Both the position numbers and the translations under genes were made by a program. A stretch of 64,000 nucleotides of DNA, taken from assembly GCA_020746105.1 (NCBI GenBank), contig CM036618.1, positions 116,567,308-116,631,307 of the forward strand, written 5' to 3'. This DNA comes from Trogon surrucura (lineage: Eukaryota > Chordata > Aves > Trogoniformes > Trogonidae). This document shows, one piece after another, positions 22,450 to 34,860 of this stretch (positions within the stretch are counted from its first letter, which is position 1; each line of letters opens with the position of its first letter). The notes below the pieces were generated by a model that did not search any database, was not told the DNA's origin, and worked only from the letters and a program-made list of their open reading frames with translations.

Positions 22450-25400
22450 AATGTTCCCAGCTAATGTGGTTACTTGGATGCAGCCACACCACTTGCACCA
22501 GTTTAAGCATTTGATCTTCACGATTTCAGCTTAGAGAGAGCTCTTCCTCTGCCAACCCAGCTGCTGAGACCTTTATTCTGTTCCATTTCCATTCTGGCCA
22601 GATCCCAGCACAAGTGTTTGTGTTTCATGCACATCAGATTCCCTGGTGCAGTCTCACATGGGGCTGCTATTCCTGCCTTACTTCCTCTGGCAGATTGGCA
22701 TGGCTGCTGCGCTCTGCAGGTGTTCCGAGAAAAGGCAATGGAAATTTGGCTTCTGACTTCAACCAGAGAAGGAAGAGGCCCTGCTAGCCCAGCTGGCTGC
22801 AATTTGTGGCCAGGATCTTTGGAATTGGTACAATCTCTCTTTGCCAAATACATTTATAATAGAACTGCCTGGGTTTAGGTTACTGTCTTCTTGGTGGTTC
22901 GGCTTCATGTGTTGCTTGCTTGCTGTGGTGACAGATATGTACATCTTGGTGGCAGAGGTACACATGCTGGAGGGCACACAAAATATTGGAGTAGGCCCTC
23001 AGCTGCTTCCCCAGCTGCTCACCTTAATGGTGCTAGGGGTAAAAAAGGAGTTGAGATGAGGATCCATTATAATTTCTGTAGTAGTAAACGTATCTGCAGG
23101 TAGTGATCTGTCAGAATCCAGAGAAAAGCATCCTGCGGGCAAAAATCATGGAGAAAGGTAACACCAACTGCCTCAGCAATAGGTAGAGCTGGGAAAAAAA
23201 ATGCTCTTGAGTGTGCTATCAATAATTATGGTAACTGTACTAGCCTCTCTCTTCCAACTCGCATCGTTTAACCACCACGCATCTGTCATGGCTACAAGGG
23301 CATTAATACTGGCAGTTGCAGGGAGCTATTGCTGAGGATGTACAGAGAAGAAGGAAAGTCTTCAGTGTGAATCGGATGTTGATGCTTATTTTTCGCCAGC
23401 ATTTATGCTGTTCCTCACAGTTAAATACGAGTTTCTGTGCAAAACCTGCCATTTTAAGGGACGTAACCTCCCAGAAAGAGAGATGGAGAAGTCAGAGGAC
23501 TGCATCTGAATCCCTTCAATTGCTGTATATAGTTTGGTGATGAATTGGTCTGTGCTTTGGGTTAGTTCTAAAACCACTTGGTCTCCCATTTTTTTAAAAA
23601 AAAAAAAATTAAATTTAAAAAAAGTCAACCCCATACAATTTCCACAAAGAAAGCTGGAAGCAAAATATGGGGTTCCTGTTCTTTAGGAGAGTTCTGCTAA
23701 TGATGGTGTTTGAGCGATACCTGCCAGGCTTTGAGGGAAGAGAACAGAAGTCCTAATGGACTGGAGTCTGACCCTAGATCAGCCCCACAGCCAGATGTGG
23801 CCTTCCCTACTCATTACAAACGTGGCATATCTCCCTGGAGCACCTCTTTGAGGCTGTGAACTAAAAAGGTGCACGCAGGTTGTTCCTTCTGGGACTTGGA
23901 AAAAGCTGAGCCTGCTGTCTTTTTATCCACTTTTAGAATGAGATTTAGAATACATTAAAGGAAACAGCAAATCTTAGAGTGGAAGGTTTGTGTTCACACA
24001 GGAAGTTAATCTGGGGTCCAGCTATGGGGCGATTGAGCTGCTACTCTACACACCGGATGCCAGAGGAAGGCAAGGCACCCCTGGAGAGGTCAGGCTTCTG
24101 CTTCAGCTCCTCCAGGCTTCTGGGGCTGTGTAGCCACCACCTGTAACATGCAAGCCTTCTTATTAGAAATTTCTGACGCAGCAAGAAAACAGATAAGAGG
24201 ACTCGTTACCTTTCAGCCCTTTAGGAAATGAGATGCAAGCAATGACAAGACAGAGAATAGGTGGCTGCTGAAAGAGCATGAAGATAGGTCTGGCAGAGGA
24301 GAGCATGAAGCCGTTCAATTTTAAACAGCGGTGTAGGTGGAAGAGACTGGATGCAGCTGAAAAATTTGGATTATGACTCACATCCTCAAATCTTGTTGGC
24401 ATCTTGCAGAGGACATGGTAAACTCTGTGCTACTGAAACACGCAGTCTTTTGAGAAGTTTGCATCCTGCACAGTCAGGAGTGCCTGTAGTTCTCTGCACT
24501 GCTCATTTCCAGGTACACTCAGTTCATACCAGTAAGTCTGGCAAACTAGATCTGTGTTGCATGCTGAGACAGAAGGAAGGGCAAAGTCAGGCCCCCTTGG
24601 AATAAAAAAATCTCTGAAGCAGGTGATAAATTTGATAGGCCTTGTCTAGAGGAGGGGGGTTGTTTTTTTTAACTATATTTGGGTTCTTTGAAGTATGAGT
24701 CTGATTCTGTGCCCCCACTGAGTTGCACGGTAGGCGACTGAGAGGCCAAGTTTTGAGGAAGGGTGAATTATCTACAAGTTCCACATTTGTTTAGGTGAAT
24801 GATAATCTGGCATCCTGGGATGTTGTTTGGAAATAGTTGGCCAAAGTGATTCTCTTTGTATGGTTGGAAACGCTACTGCAGAGCACTTCTGGATTCACTG
24901 CCTTCACATGCAGAGCCCACGCTTGTTGCGAAATGAAGGAGAAAAAACTTGTAGGCTTTATGAATGAAACCAGAAATTATATGCTTGGGGCACCTTCTTA
25001 AAAAACAAATGAAGGTTCATGAAGCTTGAAACTTCCTTATGGGATGGGAGGGAATCTATGTCTAGGATATGTAAGTTCAGATAGCTGTAGCAGTTACCTC
25101 CTTCCAGGTCAAGAACAGTTTTTTCTGGGTGTTTTAAGTACCAAATGTGGTACGAGGCCTTCACAAAATGTCCAGGGTTCCGTACCTTTCTTCCCAGCCT
25201 GTGCAATAATCTCCAGGAAATTGTGTTTCCTTCTGAGGGGTGAAGTTCTTTGCCTGCCTTGGGTTTGACTGCGTTTTGACACATCTGTGGTTTCAGCGCT
25301 TGGCAAAGTGCAGATTGTCTTCCCCTCAGAGGCCCTTTGCTGTTGGTTTCTCTCCATTCACTTTGCTGGACCGTACCTCACTTTCTTACCGCTTCACACA

Positions 25401-28400
25401 GTAGCTTGTCTTGGAATTTATGTTCTAGAAACTGCTGCTGTAACTGTGAGTCTTATACTGGAGGCTGTGTTTTTATACTGTATTTTGTACCACCTTTTGA
25501 GAAGTATTGGTGAAGAGTTTGCTTTTTTATATACATATATAAAAACTTTTATAACTTTATATACCTGTAAATTGTAATTATTTTATAGTTAAATTTTATT
25601 ATTTACAGTTATTTTTTTATTTAAAACTTTTTATGTATACAAAAGCTTCTGTGATCCACCCCATCATTTTATTTTTTCCCCACTGCATTATTTAAGGCAC
25701 AAAATAACTTGTTCCCCTGGAGGTGAGGAACTAGGTGATGCTGGAACGAACCCTAACATGCTCCACCACTGTGAGCTCAGTAGACAGCTGGTCTGTTTTG
25801 GTTCAGCTTTCAAAAGGAGGCTTAGCTGTAACCACTGAACATTTAGCCAGTGGGCAAAAAAGGGCAAAGTTATAGTTTACTTCAAACTGTCCTGCCAATT
25901 GTTGCCCATGCTCTGGGCATGCACATACCTCCAAGTTGTTTTTCCCTTGCTCTAGCTCAAGCACAACTTGCTGCTCAGTGGGGTCAGCTGCAGGATCCCA
26001 GCACAGAGCTGCCTGGCACAGGGATCCCAGAGCGTCTCAGTGCCCTCCTGCTCTCCTCTTCCAGCCCTCTGCAAGAGCTGTAGGAGGGAGTTTTCTCAGC
26101 TTTCCCTTAGGTCACACTGCTATGGCTCTGACAATTTGCACAGAGAGGAAAGCAGGGATTCCTGATTCCTGTGATGAAGGTTGCACACATGCAAGTCACA
26201 TTTGTTTCCTCCCTTGTTGCAGTGACCCTGTCCGAAGCAACAAAGGTCTCCCCTCCACAACACATGTTCCCTCCACCCACCTCCTCTCCATCTTCCAGGA
26301 CGAGCCCCTGTAGCTGCATGCCCTGCACCATCCCAGGGCTACTCCCAGGAAGCCCTGCCTGAGCTTTGGAGTTGCCATGGGTCTGCTGTCACCTCTTCAT
26401 GCCCCTGCGTGCTTTGGCAGTATGTGGAGTCTGCTTTTAGGTACCTTCCACTGCAGAATAAATTCAAGCGTTTTTTTTTTTTTTCCTTCTGCTTGTTCAA
26501 GACAGTGTCCTGGGTTACAGAAGAATAGTAGTGTTCCAAGCTTGGGTTAGGACAACACCTACAAGCCGCAGTAGCCTTCAGGGCTGCGGGTATACAAGAT
26601 CTTCTATATGAAGTAAAAGATGGAGAATAACATCAGGTTATGACAAGGAAGGCCAAAATTGATCCATCGTTGCCGAGTGGAAAGAACACGGGACGTGGTG
26701 AGGACTTCATAGCTAGTGTCCAAGGGGTTTCCCTGCAGCACAGCCCGTTACAGATGTGTGCACTTTGGCTTGGGTGTTTTCCAACTGAGCTGTACCACCA
26801 GCGTCTCAGACAGGTGACTCACACTGCTTCGGACACAGACCCCCCTGCTTGGGCTGCCTTGGGGCTCATCTTCAGACTCTCTGGCAGGCAGTGAGCGCTG
26901 CCTCTCTATTCCCACAGTGAACCTTATATAAGTGTCTGATCCAGACTGTTTTGTCATCCTTGATGAGTCCTCCTTCTATTAAGTCATTCCCCCTTTTCCT
27001 CAGCTCTTAGCTTCTGCAGAATGTTTGGTTTTGATGGTCTTGCTGATGCCTACTCTCTCAGAATTTTTATTTTCACTCCCACAGAGCTGCTGGTGGGAGG
27101 CACTGACTCATGCCAGCGACCTACCCCATCCAGGAGCCAAAAGGCAGCCAGGGAAAGAGCTCAGTTTCTGCATCAGGCAGGTGCTTTAGCAGATCCTCAG
27201 CAGGTGTCAATGAAGTAGCTTCCAGCCTGTGAATGGAGCCAAGGCCATTTACACCAGTGCAGGATCTTTCCCCAGGAGTTTGAGGTTGCTAAAATCAGTG
27301 TGCAACAGGCAGTATACATCCTATATGTCTATTTCATTATTGAGCATAGGTGATTTTGTGTGGAGCATGTGTTTTCCCACAACACAAAAGTTCGTTTTAA
27401 AAATATCCTGTTCTGTAGGCTTTCCCTAATGACTGTTTTCCCCCACATATCTATTAGCTGACAACATATGCCAGGATTTCTTCCTTAAAAGTAAAAACTG
27501 GCACATTACACAAGGAGCATGAAATAATAAGACAGTAGCTGGAGCTAATCACAGCCAGAAAACTCATGGCTGAAAGGTCAAACCTTTATTTAAGTTGCCT
27601 ATGCAACGGCCTGTTTGCAGGTGCTGTGATTTAAGAGGGAAAGTCTCGTAATGAAAGAAATCTAGCGTAGAAGATCTTGTCTCTGTTCAAGCTGAACACA
27701 TTTTCAATCCTGCTAGAAAGTAGGTTCCTGTAATGGGAAATGTCAGTCAACCTCAGGGCAGGTAACACTATCCAGTGTTGTCTGTGACGACTGCATTTCT
27801 GGGTGAGACACAGTACATGGGCCAGGAATGCTGCTAAATGGGTGCTAAAATCAGCACCTCCTAACAGGGAAACAGGATTATTCTCTGATTAAAGATACTG
27901 AAGTGGGAATAGGGGAGATCAGCGTTGTGCCCTGCAACGTATTTTCAGCGTGACCTTCACAAATTGGTATCTTCTGAGTTCCCCAGCAGCTTGTTCCGGG
28001 TATCTGAGAGCTTCAAAGCAGGAGTGAGGGGACAGGGTATTAATACCCACATCTGTTTCTAACAGCTGCTCTTTCCTACTGATGTTAGATATTGTGATGG
28101 CTGCTCCCGAGCCAGGGTCACTTGTTCCCCTGGCTGGCGTGCTACAACGGGCAGGGAGGGTGTTTTGCAAAACAGCAAGTCAGCACTGAAATGCCGTTCC
28201 TCTACTTCTCCTGTCTCACTGTCAGGGTGAATTATCTGAGGTTCCTGGAGTTGTAATGAGGAGGAGGAGACTGGAAAAAGCTCAGGAGCAGAAGGGTGGT
28301 GGTGGCCATTAAATGGGGGGGGGGGGGGTGGTTGTGTGTGAGGAAGGCAACCTACCTGACAGACCCTACCTTGTCCATATGGCATTTTACAGTGGAATTG

Positions 28401-29100
28401 TAACTATCATTTGCCTCTGGAAAATTGTCTCTACATCACAAATACAGATAGTTGCTGTCTAACCCAGGAGGGGATGCTTGAAAACTCATGTGTCTACAGC
28501 AATGCCTAAAAAGACAAGCAGGGATGTGCTCTCTGGGCCTTCTCTCAGCTGGTATCATTTGAACGTAGACACGAAAATCTCCACTGACTAGACAAATTTA
28601 CACTGATGGCATACCTGCTGGGTATTTTTTTGTTCCCAGGGATGCCTTTAAACTTAAGCCTCTTCAGCCTTTTTATAAGCACACAGAGAGCCTAAAAGTC
28701 TTAAAATTGCAGTGTGCAAAAGGAAAAAAAAAAAAAAAAAAAAGATTTTCTAGTGGGGAGAGATCTTAGCAAAAACTCTTGCATTTTGCAGGTTTTGCTC
28801 TCTCTTTCACAGCTGGGTTTCTGTTTCTAGTGCCAGTGGCAACTGAAGAGGGACGATGGAAAATTTATTTGGTGATTCCTTTTGCTGTGTGAGTATTGGT
28901 GTAACGAAATAGATCTCTCAGCACTGTGTTCTCAGTCTAGAATTATGTACAAGAGCATAACGGGATTGTTTTTTCAGTACATAAGTCACTCAGCAACAAA
29001 ACGTTTCCTTTGAAATTGTCATGGTCTATTGCAGAACTCTATATATTTTTATCTTACAAAATTGGAATTTACTTCTGAAATTTCCGTGAGGCTATCAACT
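22450..29100. other. Intergenic region between SHLD1 and CHGB, no supported gene
   Basis: I see AT-rich unique sequence with short chance frames on both strands. Simple features are an A run at 23598-23609, a 14-base G run at 28315-28328 and a 20-base A run at 28724-28743. No splice-compatible coding series or CR1 fragment stood out here. Confidence 0.55.
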
Positions 29101-29119
29101 GCAGAACAATATTGTTTTT

Positions 29120-29690
29120 ACCAAACAGAGCCCTGTGAGGCATGGGACCTCCTTTTTAGTTCAAAATATGTCTCAACATCACCTGCGTGATGGCGAAGCA
29201 GATGGCGATCGCAAATTCTGCCTGACAACGCCGACAGGGCTGGACCGTGAGTCCCGCCTGGCAACCTGGATGATGCATAACCTTTTGCTCCACCAAAAGG
29301 TCATCAAAGGGAAAGGCTGAGGAAGACTCCGGTGAGCACTGAAGACCCCGGTCCCTGGCGACCACTGTGAAATGAGCACGCACCCTGTACCTAAGCAGGG
29401 GTAAAGCGATCCAGGGAGTATGCTAATGAGTTCTTGGAAACGGCCCAGAGAACATATCAAAGGGGCCAGGCATTAAGCCCCTCTTTGGAACCTTCCCCTC
29501 CACCAACTGAACTGCAGCAAGGTCCAACAGGACGCTCCTGCATCCATGGTGGCGACTATCTTTTGCGAATATCTCCACTGTGCTGCCTCACCTTTTCAGT
29601 CTTTATTTCTCTTTCCCCCATCACTTCTTCAATAAAATGATTCTTCTGTTTGCTTAATAAAAGTTTTTAGGTTTGTATGACATCTGACCT
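29120..29690 (+). mobile_element. Probable solo LTR, boundaries unresolved
   Basis: This stretch differs from its flanks and has the order expected of an LTR: an upstream region with 'tatgctaatgag' (octamer-like, 29419-29430), a CT-rich segment, then 'cttcaataaaatgattc' (AATAAA near 29632) and a second 'ttaataaaag' (near 29657). I could not find convincing TG...CA ends with a target duplication. A cellular terminal exon or another repeat remains possible. Confidence 0.4.
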
Positions 29691-30204
29691 CCTTTGTGTC
29701 TTAATTTCACTACTGCGATCATAACCTAAGAAAACGAAAGCCCTGTCTGACATCAGGTTGGGACAAGCCCTTCACAGGAAACCAAGTGCTATAAATATTT
29801 AAAGAAATTAATTACTAAGCAAGCCAGACTAGTGCCCCAGTCTGTAATTATTAAATGGAACAGTTGACAAAATGCAGGCAGAAACACTGAATGGAGCTGT
29901 TTCATTGCCTAAATGAAATTATTTGCAGTGCAAAGGCAACTGTAAAAGGCATTTTGCTTAACGACAAGCAGCACTCAAAATACAAGCGCTTAAGTCTGCG
30001 TTTTGCTTGCTGAAAGAAATTTCCATCCTGTTTTACAGTCTGCTACACAAGCCCCAAACTTCTTCACCATTGAGTTTACCAGTGTACTTAATGGCATGCT
30101 TTAAAAAGAAAATAATTAAGGGGTTGGACAAGGGTTGTTTGGTGGATTTTTTGAGGTGGGGGGGGAGGCTAGGTGTGTAACTCTACTGTGGCCAGGCCGG
30201 AGGA

Positions 30205-31030
30205 TGAGATGCCCCGTAGAGGATTGAGTCTACCCTTAGTAATTTTGCGGATGACAGCAATTTGGGGGGAAACGTCGATCTGCCGGAGGGTAGGAAGGCA
30301 CTGCAGAGGGACCTGGCCAGGCAGGGGCGATGGGTCGAGGCCACCGGGATGAAGTTAAACCAGACCAAGTGCAGGGTCCTACGCTTTGGCCACAATAAGC
30401 CCCTGTAGCGCTGCCGACTGGGGCAGGAGTGGCTGGAGAGCATCCTGGCAAAGAGGGACCTGGGAGCGCTGGGTGACAGCCCGTGGAACACGAGCCAGCA
30501 GGGTGCCCAGGTGGCTCGGAAGGCCAATGGCATCCTGGCTTGTGTCCGGAGCAGTGTGGGCAGCAGGAGCAGAGCTGTCATTCTGCCCCGGTGCTCAGCA
30601 CTGGGGAGGCCTCCCCTCGAGCCCTGGGTGCAGGTCTGGGCCCCTCACTGCAAGAGAGACCTGGAGGAGCTGGAGCGGGTCCAGAGGAGAGCAACGAGGC
30701 TGGGGAAGGGACTGGAAGTAAAGTCCTGTGAGGAGAGGCTGAGGGAGCTGGGGGTGTTCAGCCTGCAGAAGAGGAGACTCAGGGGGGACCTTCCCACTCT
30801 CTACAACTACCTGAAGGCAGGGTGTAGTCAGGTGAGGGTCAGGCTGTTCTCCCAGGCAGCTGGTGACAGGATGAAAGGGCTCGGCCTGAAACTGCGTCAC
30901 GGGAGGTTCAGGTTGGATCTCAGGCAGCCCTTCCTCACGGAGAGGGTGCTCAGGCAGTGGGATGCACTGCCCAGAGCAGGGGGGGGACTCACCGTCCCTG
31001 GAGGTGATCCAGCTCAAGTAGATACTGTTC
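30205..31030 (+). mobile_element. CR1 LINE, C-terminal ORF2 (reverse transcriptase end) and 3' UTR
   Basis: The + strand encodes the end of CR1 ORF2. A reverse-transcriptase 'FADDSNLGG' motif (about 30241) is followed by '[15 protein letters not shown]', then '[16 protein letters not shown]' (about 30508-30555), '[15 protein letters not shown]' and the C-terminal '[18 protein letters not shown]'. A stop after 'FGHNKPL' (near 30407) and frame changes show decay. 3' UTR sequence continues to about 31017, where similarity ends without the terminal microsatellite. It is the longest CR1 copy here and is GC-rich. Confidence 0.9.
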
Positions 31031-31079
31031 CTGATACCTCTGTCCCTGTCGTTTGTCAGATCCTCCCGTAGCTCAACAA

Positions 31080-33340
31080 GCAAGCTCCATTTATCAGCAT
31101 CATTGCCTGCTTTGCCAGGCCCCTGTCTGGATGCAGCACAGAGGAGATCCAGCTCAGCACTGGCCTGTTTCCTCTGCAGTGGATGTCTCTGGTGGGTCTT
31201 AACACCACTGAAGTTCATCACCGTACAAACAAAGGTAGGAGCCAGGCACTGGATCCTGCTTCACTGTTGAACTACTAAGAGGATAGTTGCATTCCGGGGG
31301 CATGGTTCAGCTGCGTGTTGCACCAGGTCTACGCCACTGTAATAGTTGTATTAGTGAGCTCTGGGTATGTACACGGTAATGTGTAACGGCAGCAAAGCCT
31401 AAGCATCTGTGCAGCTCCATTATCTGTTTTGTTGCAACGAGCACTGCGTATGCATAACACCTCTGAAAGGATTTTTGCCGCCATTAATGAAGCTGGATAG
31501 ATGGTGTCCCTTGAGGTGCTGGCTTTTCAGATTCGATTGGTGTTTTTCTCCAGATCCATTCCCTTAGCACCTGAATGAAAGAGACGAGTTTGTTCATGGA
31601 ATGGGTCGCAGGATTTTCATTCCATGAAAACTAACTGGCATCCAAGAATGAAGATAATCCCACCAGCACATTTAATTAGGAGAGCAATCCTCATATTCCT
31701 CAAGCAGTCTTTTCGATTTAGAAGGAGCTCAAACACAAAACTCACTTGTCATCCTTTGAAATTCTAGCTTCTACCGTGAGCCAAATGTGTATTTTTTAAA
31801 AGCATTTATATTTGAGGGAATCTAGCAGGATAAACACTGTTTATTCACAGAGGGATAGATTGTCACAACATCGTGAGGCATGTATATCACTGCAGTCAAA
31901 GTTCTGACGCATCTGAGAAGAGAGGTTGGGGTGTGCCACTCATAACCAATCAATGATGATTGATTGATGTAAACCTGACTTAATGCAGTCACATCTCTTT
32001 CCTAATCTGAGGGGAAGCTTGTACCAGCTGATACCTGCCCGCAAAAGTCCAGGTGAAGTGACACTGTTTTGAAAATAGAGGCTGACTTTATTAACTGTGG
32101 ACAAGGTGCTTGGGTTCTCTGCGGTTAGTTTTCCAGTGCTAGCAGAAAAGTCTGTGGGATCATGTTTTAAAATCCTGCCCTTGTGTGCTGAAGATGGAAT
32201 TAGATATAGTCCATTTACTTCTGTCCCTGCTCTTGTCATGGACCTCTTGGGTGACTTCCTGCAAATCTGGACACATTAACATATGCCGCCACATAGACCC
32301 TGATGTACCTGCTGGGAAAACACACCCCTGCAGTGTTTTAACATCTTCTCTTATCAACAGCAAATACAGTACTTCTCGATTCAATCCACACAATGCTGAG
32401 GTGAGGGAGCCTTACAGAGAAATCCTACAAGCCAAATGTAAATAAATCAACCGGGACTGAGAAGATAGCCATGAAGCCCCAGCGACTGCTGCCATGGTGC
32501 AGGGGTGTGATGGATTAGAAACCATGGGAGGCAAGTGTCTGGGACTGCTTAATCTTGGCTGTCCGTTCTGCAGCTAGAAGGCTTCTGTAGTGATGATTGT
32601 ACTGACTACCAACATAACTAGTGCAACACAGGTACTTAGTACGAATACTTCATAAATAATAAAATAGCTGGCTATTTTCATTTAGCACCTTTATATCACT
32701 GGCCCCTTTTGGCTGTCACGTCCAAGATAAATATAGCCAGACAAACGCTGGAGTAGAGCAGTTACACAAGGATAACCAGAGTGCTGTTTATATTCCCGGG
32801 GAAGCAGAGAATGCTTGAAAATGTTTCACCTAAAATCCTTTCTTGTGAGCATCTGAGGAGGTTCAGGCCAGGCTGAACCCTCACACAGACAGAGGAGGAC
32901 GTGAGAGCCTTGAAGCCAATGAAATTCATCATTGTCTTTTGAACCAGGCTCTCCATTTCCCACAGTCAAGGCTGGTGATTTCCGAAGAAGTATTTGCCTG
33001 TGGAGATGGGACTTGTATAAGCAGTACAGAAACAGCATGCAGAGGGGGAGGTTGAGGAAGCAGCAGAGAGGTTGCAGTGTTCATTTGGTTTTCATGGTGG
33101 TCAGGTAGCTGGGTTCTGTTATTTTGCAGAGACTGTAATCTGGATGCAAGGTGAACGAGGTATCTGGCTGTGTCTCCTGGAGTTAAAGGCTGTCTTCTGA
33201 AATAAGTTTAAAATGGAGATGGAATTCCTGGCTTCCTTTATGCACAGGTGAAGCTGCATATGAGTTTTAATGGAGTGTTGTGTCCTTTTGCCCTGTTTTC
33301 TACGTTCAGAGGCTATATGGTTACAACAACCTGGCATTGT
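31080..33340. other. Intergenic, nothing recognised
   Basis: No conserved coding sequence, RNA gene or clear repeat was recognised between the CR1 copies at 30205-31030 and 33345-33480. Confidence 0.5.
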
Positions 33341-33344
33341 TAAT

Positions 33345-33480
33345 ACAGAATCACAGAATTGTTGAGGCTGGAAAAGACTTGTGAGATCATCAAGTCCAGC
33401 CCATGTCCCAACACCACCACATCAGCCAGACCACGGCACTAAGTGCCACATCCAGCCTTTCCTTAAACACCTCCAGGGAC
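33345..33480 (-). mobile_element. CR1 LINE 3' tail, antisense
   Basis: The + strand begins 'acagaatcacagaattgttg' then 'gaggctggaaaagacttgtg' and 'agatcatcaagtccagccc', and ends 'cctccagggac'. This is the reverse complement of a CR1 3' end with its microsatellite. It lies about 1 kb upstream of CHGB and points away from that gene. Confidence 0.85.
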
Positions 33481-34249
33481 AAACAGAAAAGAACAACTGA
33501 AAAAAATACACATACTTTGGAGGCCTCTAAGGGTTAATGAAAGGAAAACTAAAAGAAGTCCTACTCTTAATCTCTTTGTCTGTCTCCGAAGGGCACTGGG
33601 GGGAGTGTCCAGACTTGCCCTGTGGAGAGCACATCATAGCTTGCAATTTATGCTTTCCAGTCCAGCAAGGACTAATTGGGACAGTAGGGGCTGTTCAAGA
33701 AAATTGTTAAATTTGATCTCTGTAGGTTTGCTCTGGCTCCCCAGCGAATCATCACAGTAAATAAGAGGTTCACCTGTGGAGGTGGATGCTAAGAGCAGTG
33801 ATTTCCCCAGTAAAACTTTTGAGGAACGCTGCATGTCATTCACTCCCTATGGGGATCATTTCCCAGTTGTTCTCTGGTTCTTGGTTTGCTGTGTGCAGAG
33901 AGGAGCAATGATTTGAGTGCGAGGGACAGAAATACTGCGGGAAAAAAAAGGCAGCCGTGGCACCTGAAAAGGCTTTGATCGGAAATGGATGTGGAAAAGC
34001 AGCAGCGGTTTCTTGTGAAAATTGTTCCAGAGGGCTGGATTACCGCACCCGCTCTCTGTAGGTAGACACGCTCCAGCATCCTTTGGCGGTGGGAAAGCCC
34101 GAAGGATGATACCGCATTCTCTGAGCCGGAGAAAAAGGCAGGGAAATCCCGCTTTTCTCTTTTTTTTCGGAAGGGATGGCGGGGCGGGAGGATGTAAAGG
34201 GGTGTTAGGAATGTCAGGCGGAGGGCCGGAGGAGGAGATGTAGTAGTTC

Positions 34250-34860
34250 CAAAGGGACAACGCGCCGGGCTTTGGTGGGGGGCGAGAGACGCGCGACGGG
34301 GAGGGGGCGGCCGGCTGCGGGCGGCGCCGCTGCCGGTGAGAGGACGCGAGGAGGGACGGAGGGAGGGGGCGACGGCGGCGGCGGCGCCGCCCCCGGGGGC
34401 TCGGAATGACGCAGCTCCCGGCGGGGCCCCCCGCCCGTCTCCTCCGCCCCCGCTCCCCCCTTTAAATAGCGCCGAGCCGCCGCGCCGAGCCGAGCGGAGG
34501 ATGGGGCCGCTGGCGCTGCTCGGCGTCTTGGGCGTCGCCGCCCTGGCAGGTGAGCGGGAGAGGCCCCCTGCCCTGGGCGGCGGGTCCGGCGAAGCCCGCC
34601 CGCGCCGTGAGGGAGAGGCGAGCGGAGAGCCCCCCCCCGTGGGCCGGGGGGCGGGAGGTTGCCTCGGAGGGGGGCGGCCGCGGTGCCGCCGCGCGGGGTG
34701 TGTGACGTCGTGCCGGGGTCGCCCCGCGGCCGGCCAGGCGCGAGGGAGGGCCAGGCGCGAGGGAGGGCGCGGCGGGGCCGCGCGGGGGGCGGCGGCGGCT
34801 CCCGGGCCGTGCCCTGGCGGCGCGCGGGGCTGCGCTGAACTTGCCTCTCTCTGTCCCTTG
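34250..34860. promoter_or_regulatory. CHGB: CHGB CpG island and promoter
   Basis: Very GC- and CpG-rich sequence spans the CHGB start codon. Upstream of the ATG lie a cAMP-response-element-like TGACGCAG at 34407-34414 and a TATA-like TTTAAATAG at 34461-34469; a second near-CRE, TGACGTCG, sits in intron 1 at 34703-34710. CRE and TATA elements are known features of chromogranin promoters in neuroendocrine cells. A duplicated 'ccaggcgcgagggaggg' unit occurs at about 34735-34768. Confidence 0.75.
34501..34549 (+). CDS. CHGB: CHGB coding exon 1 (signal peptide)
   Basis: It encodes residues 1-16 plus one base of codon 17. Donor is CTGGCAG|GTGAGCG. No other in-frame ATG fits a signal peptide. The TATA-like box at 34461 would leave only a very short leader before this ATG. 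Confidence 0.88.

Noticed and set aside
30511-31071. 186-codon frame as a host gene
   Set aside because: It is the C-terminal end of CR1 ORF2 plus 3' UTR, a transposon fragment.
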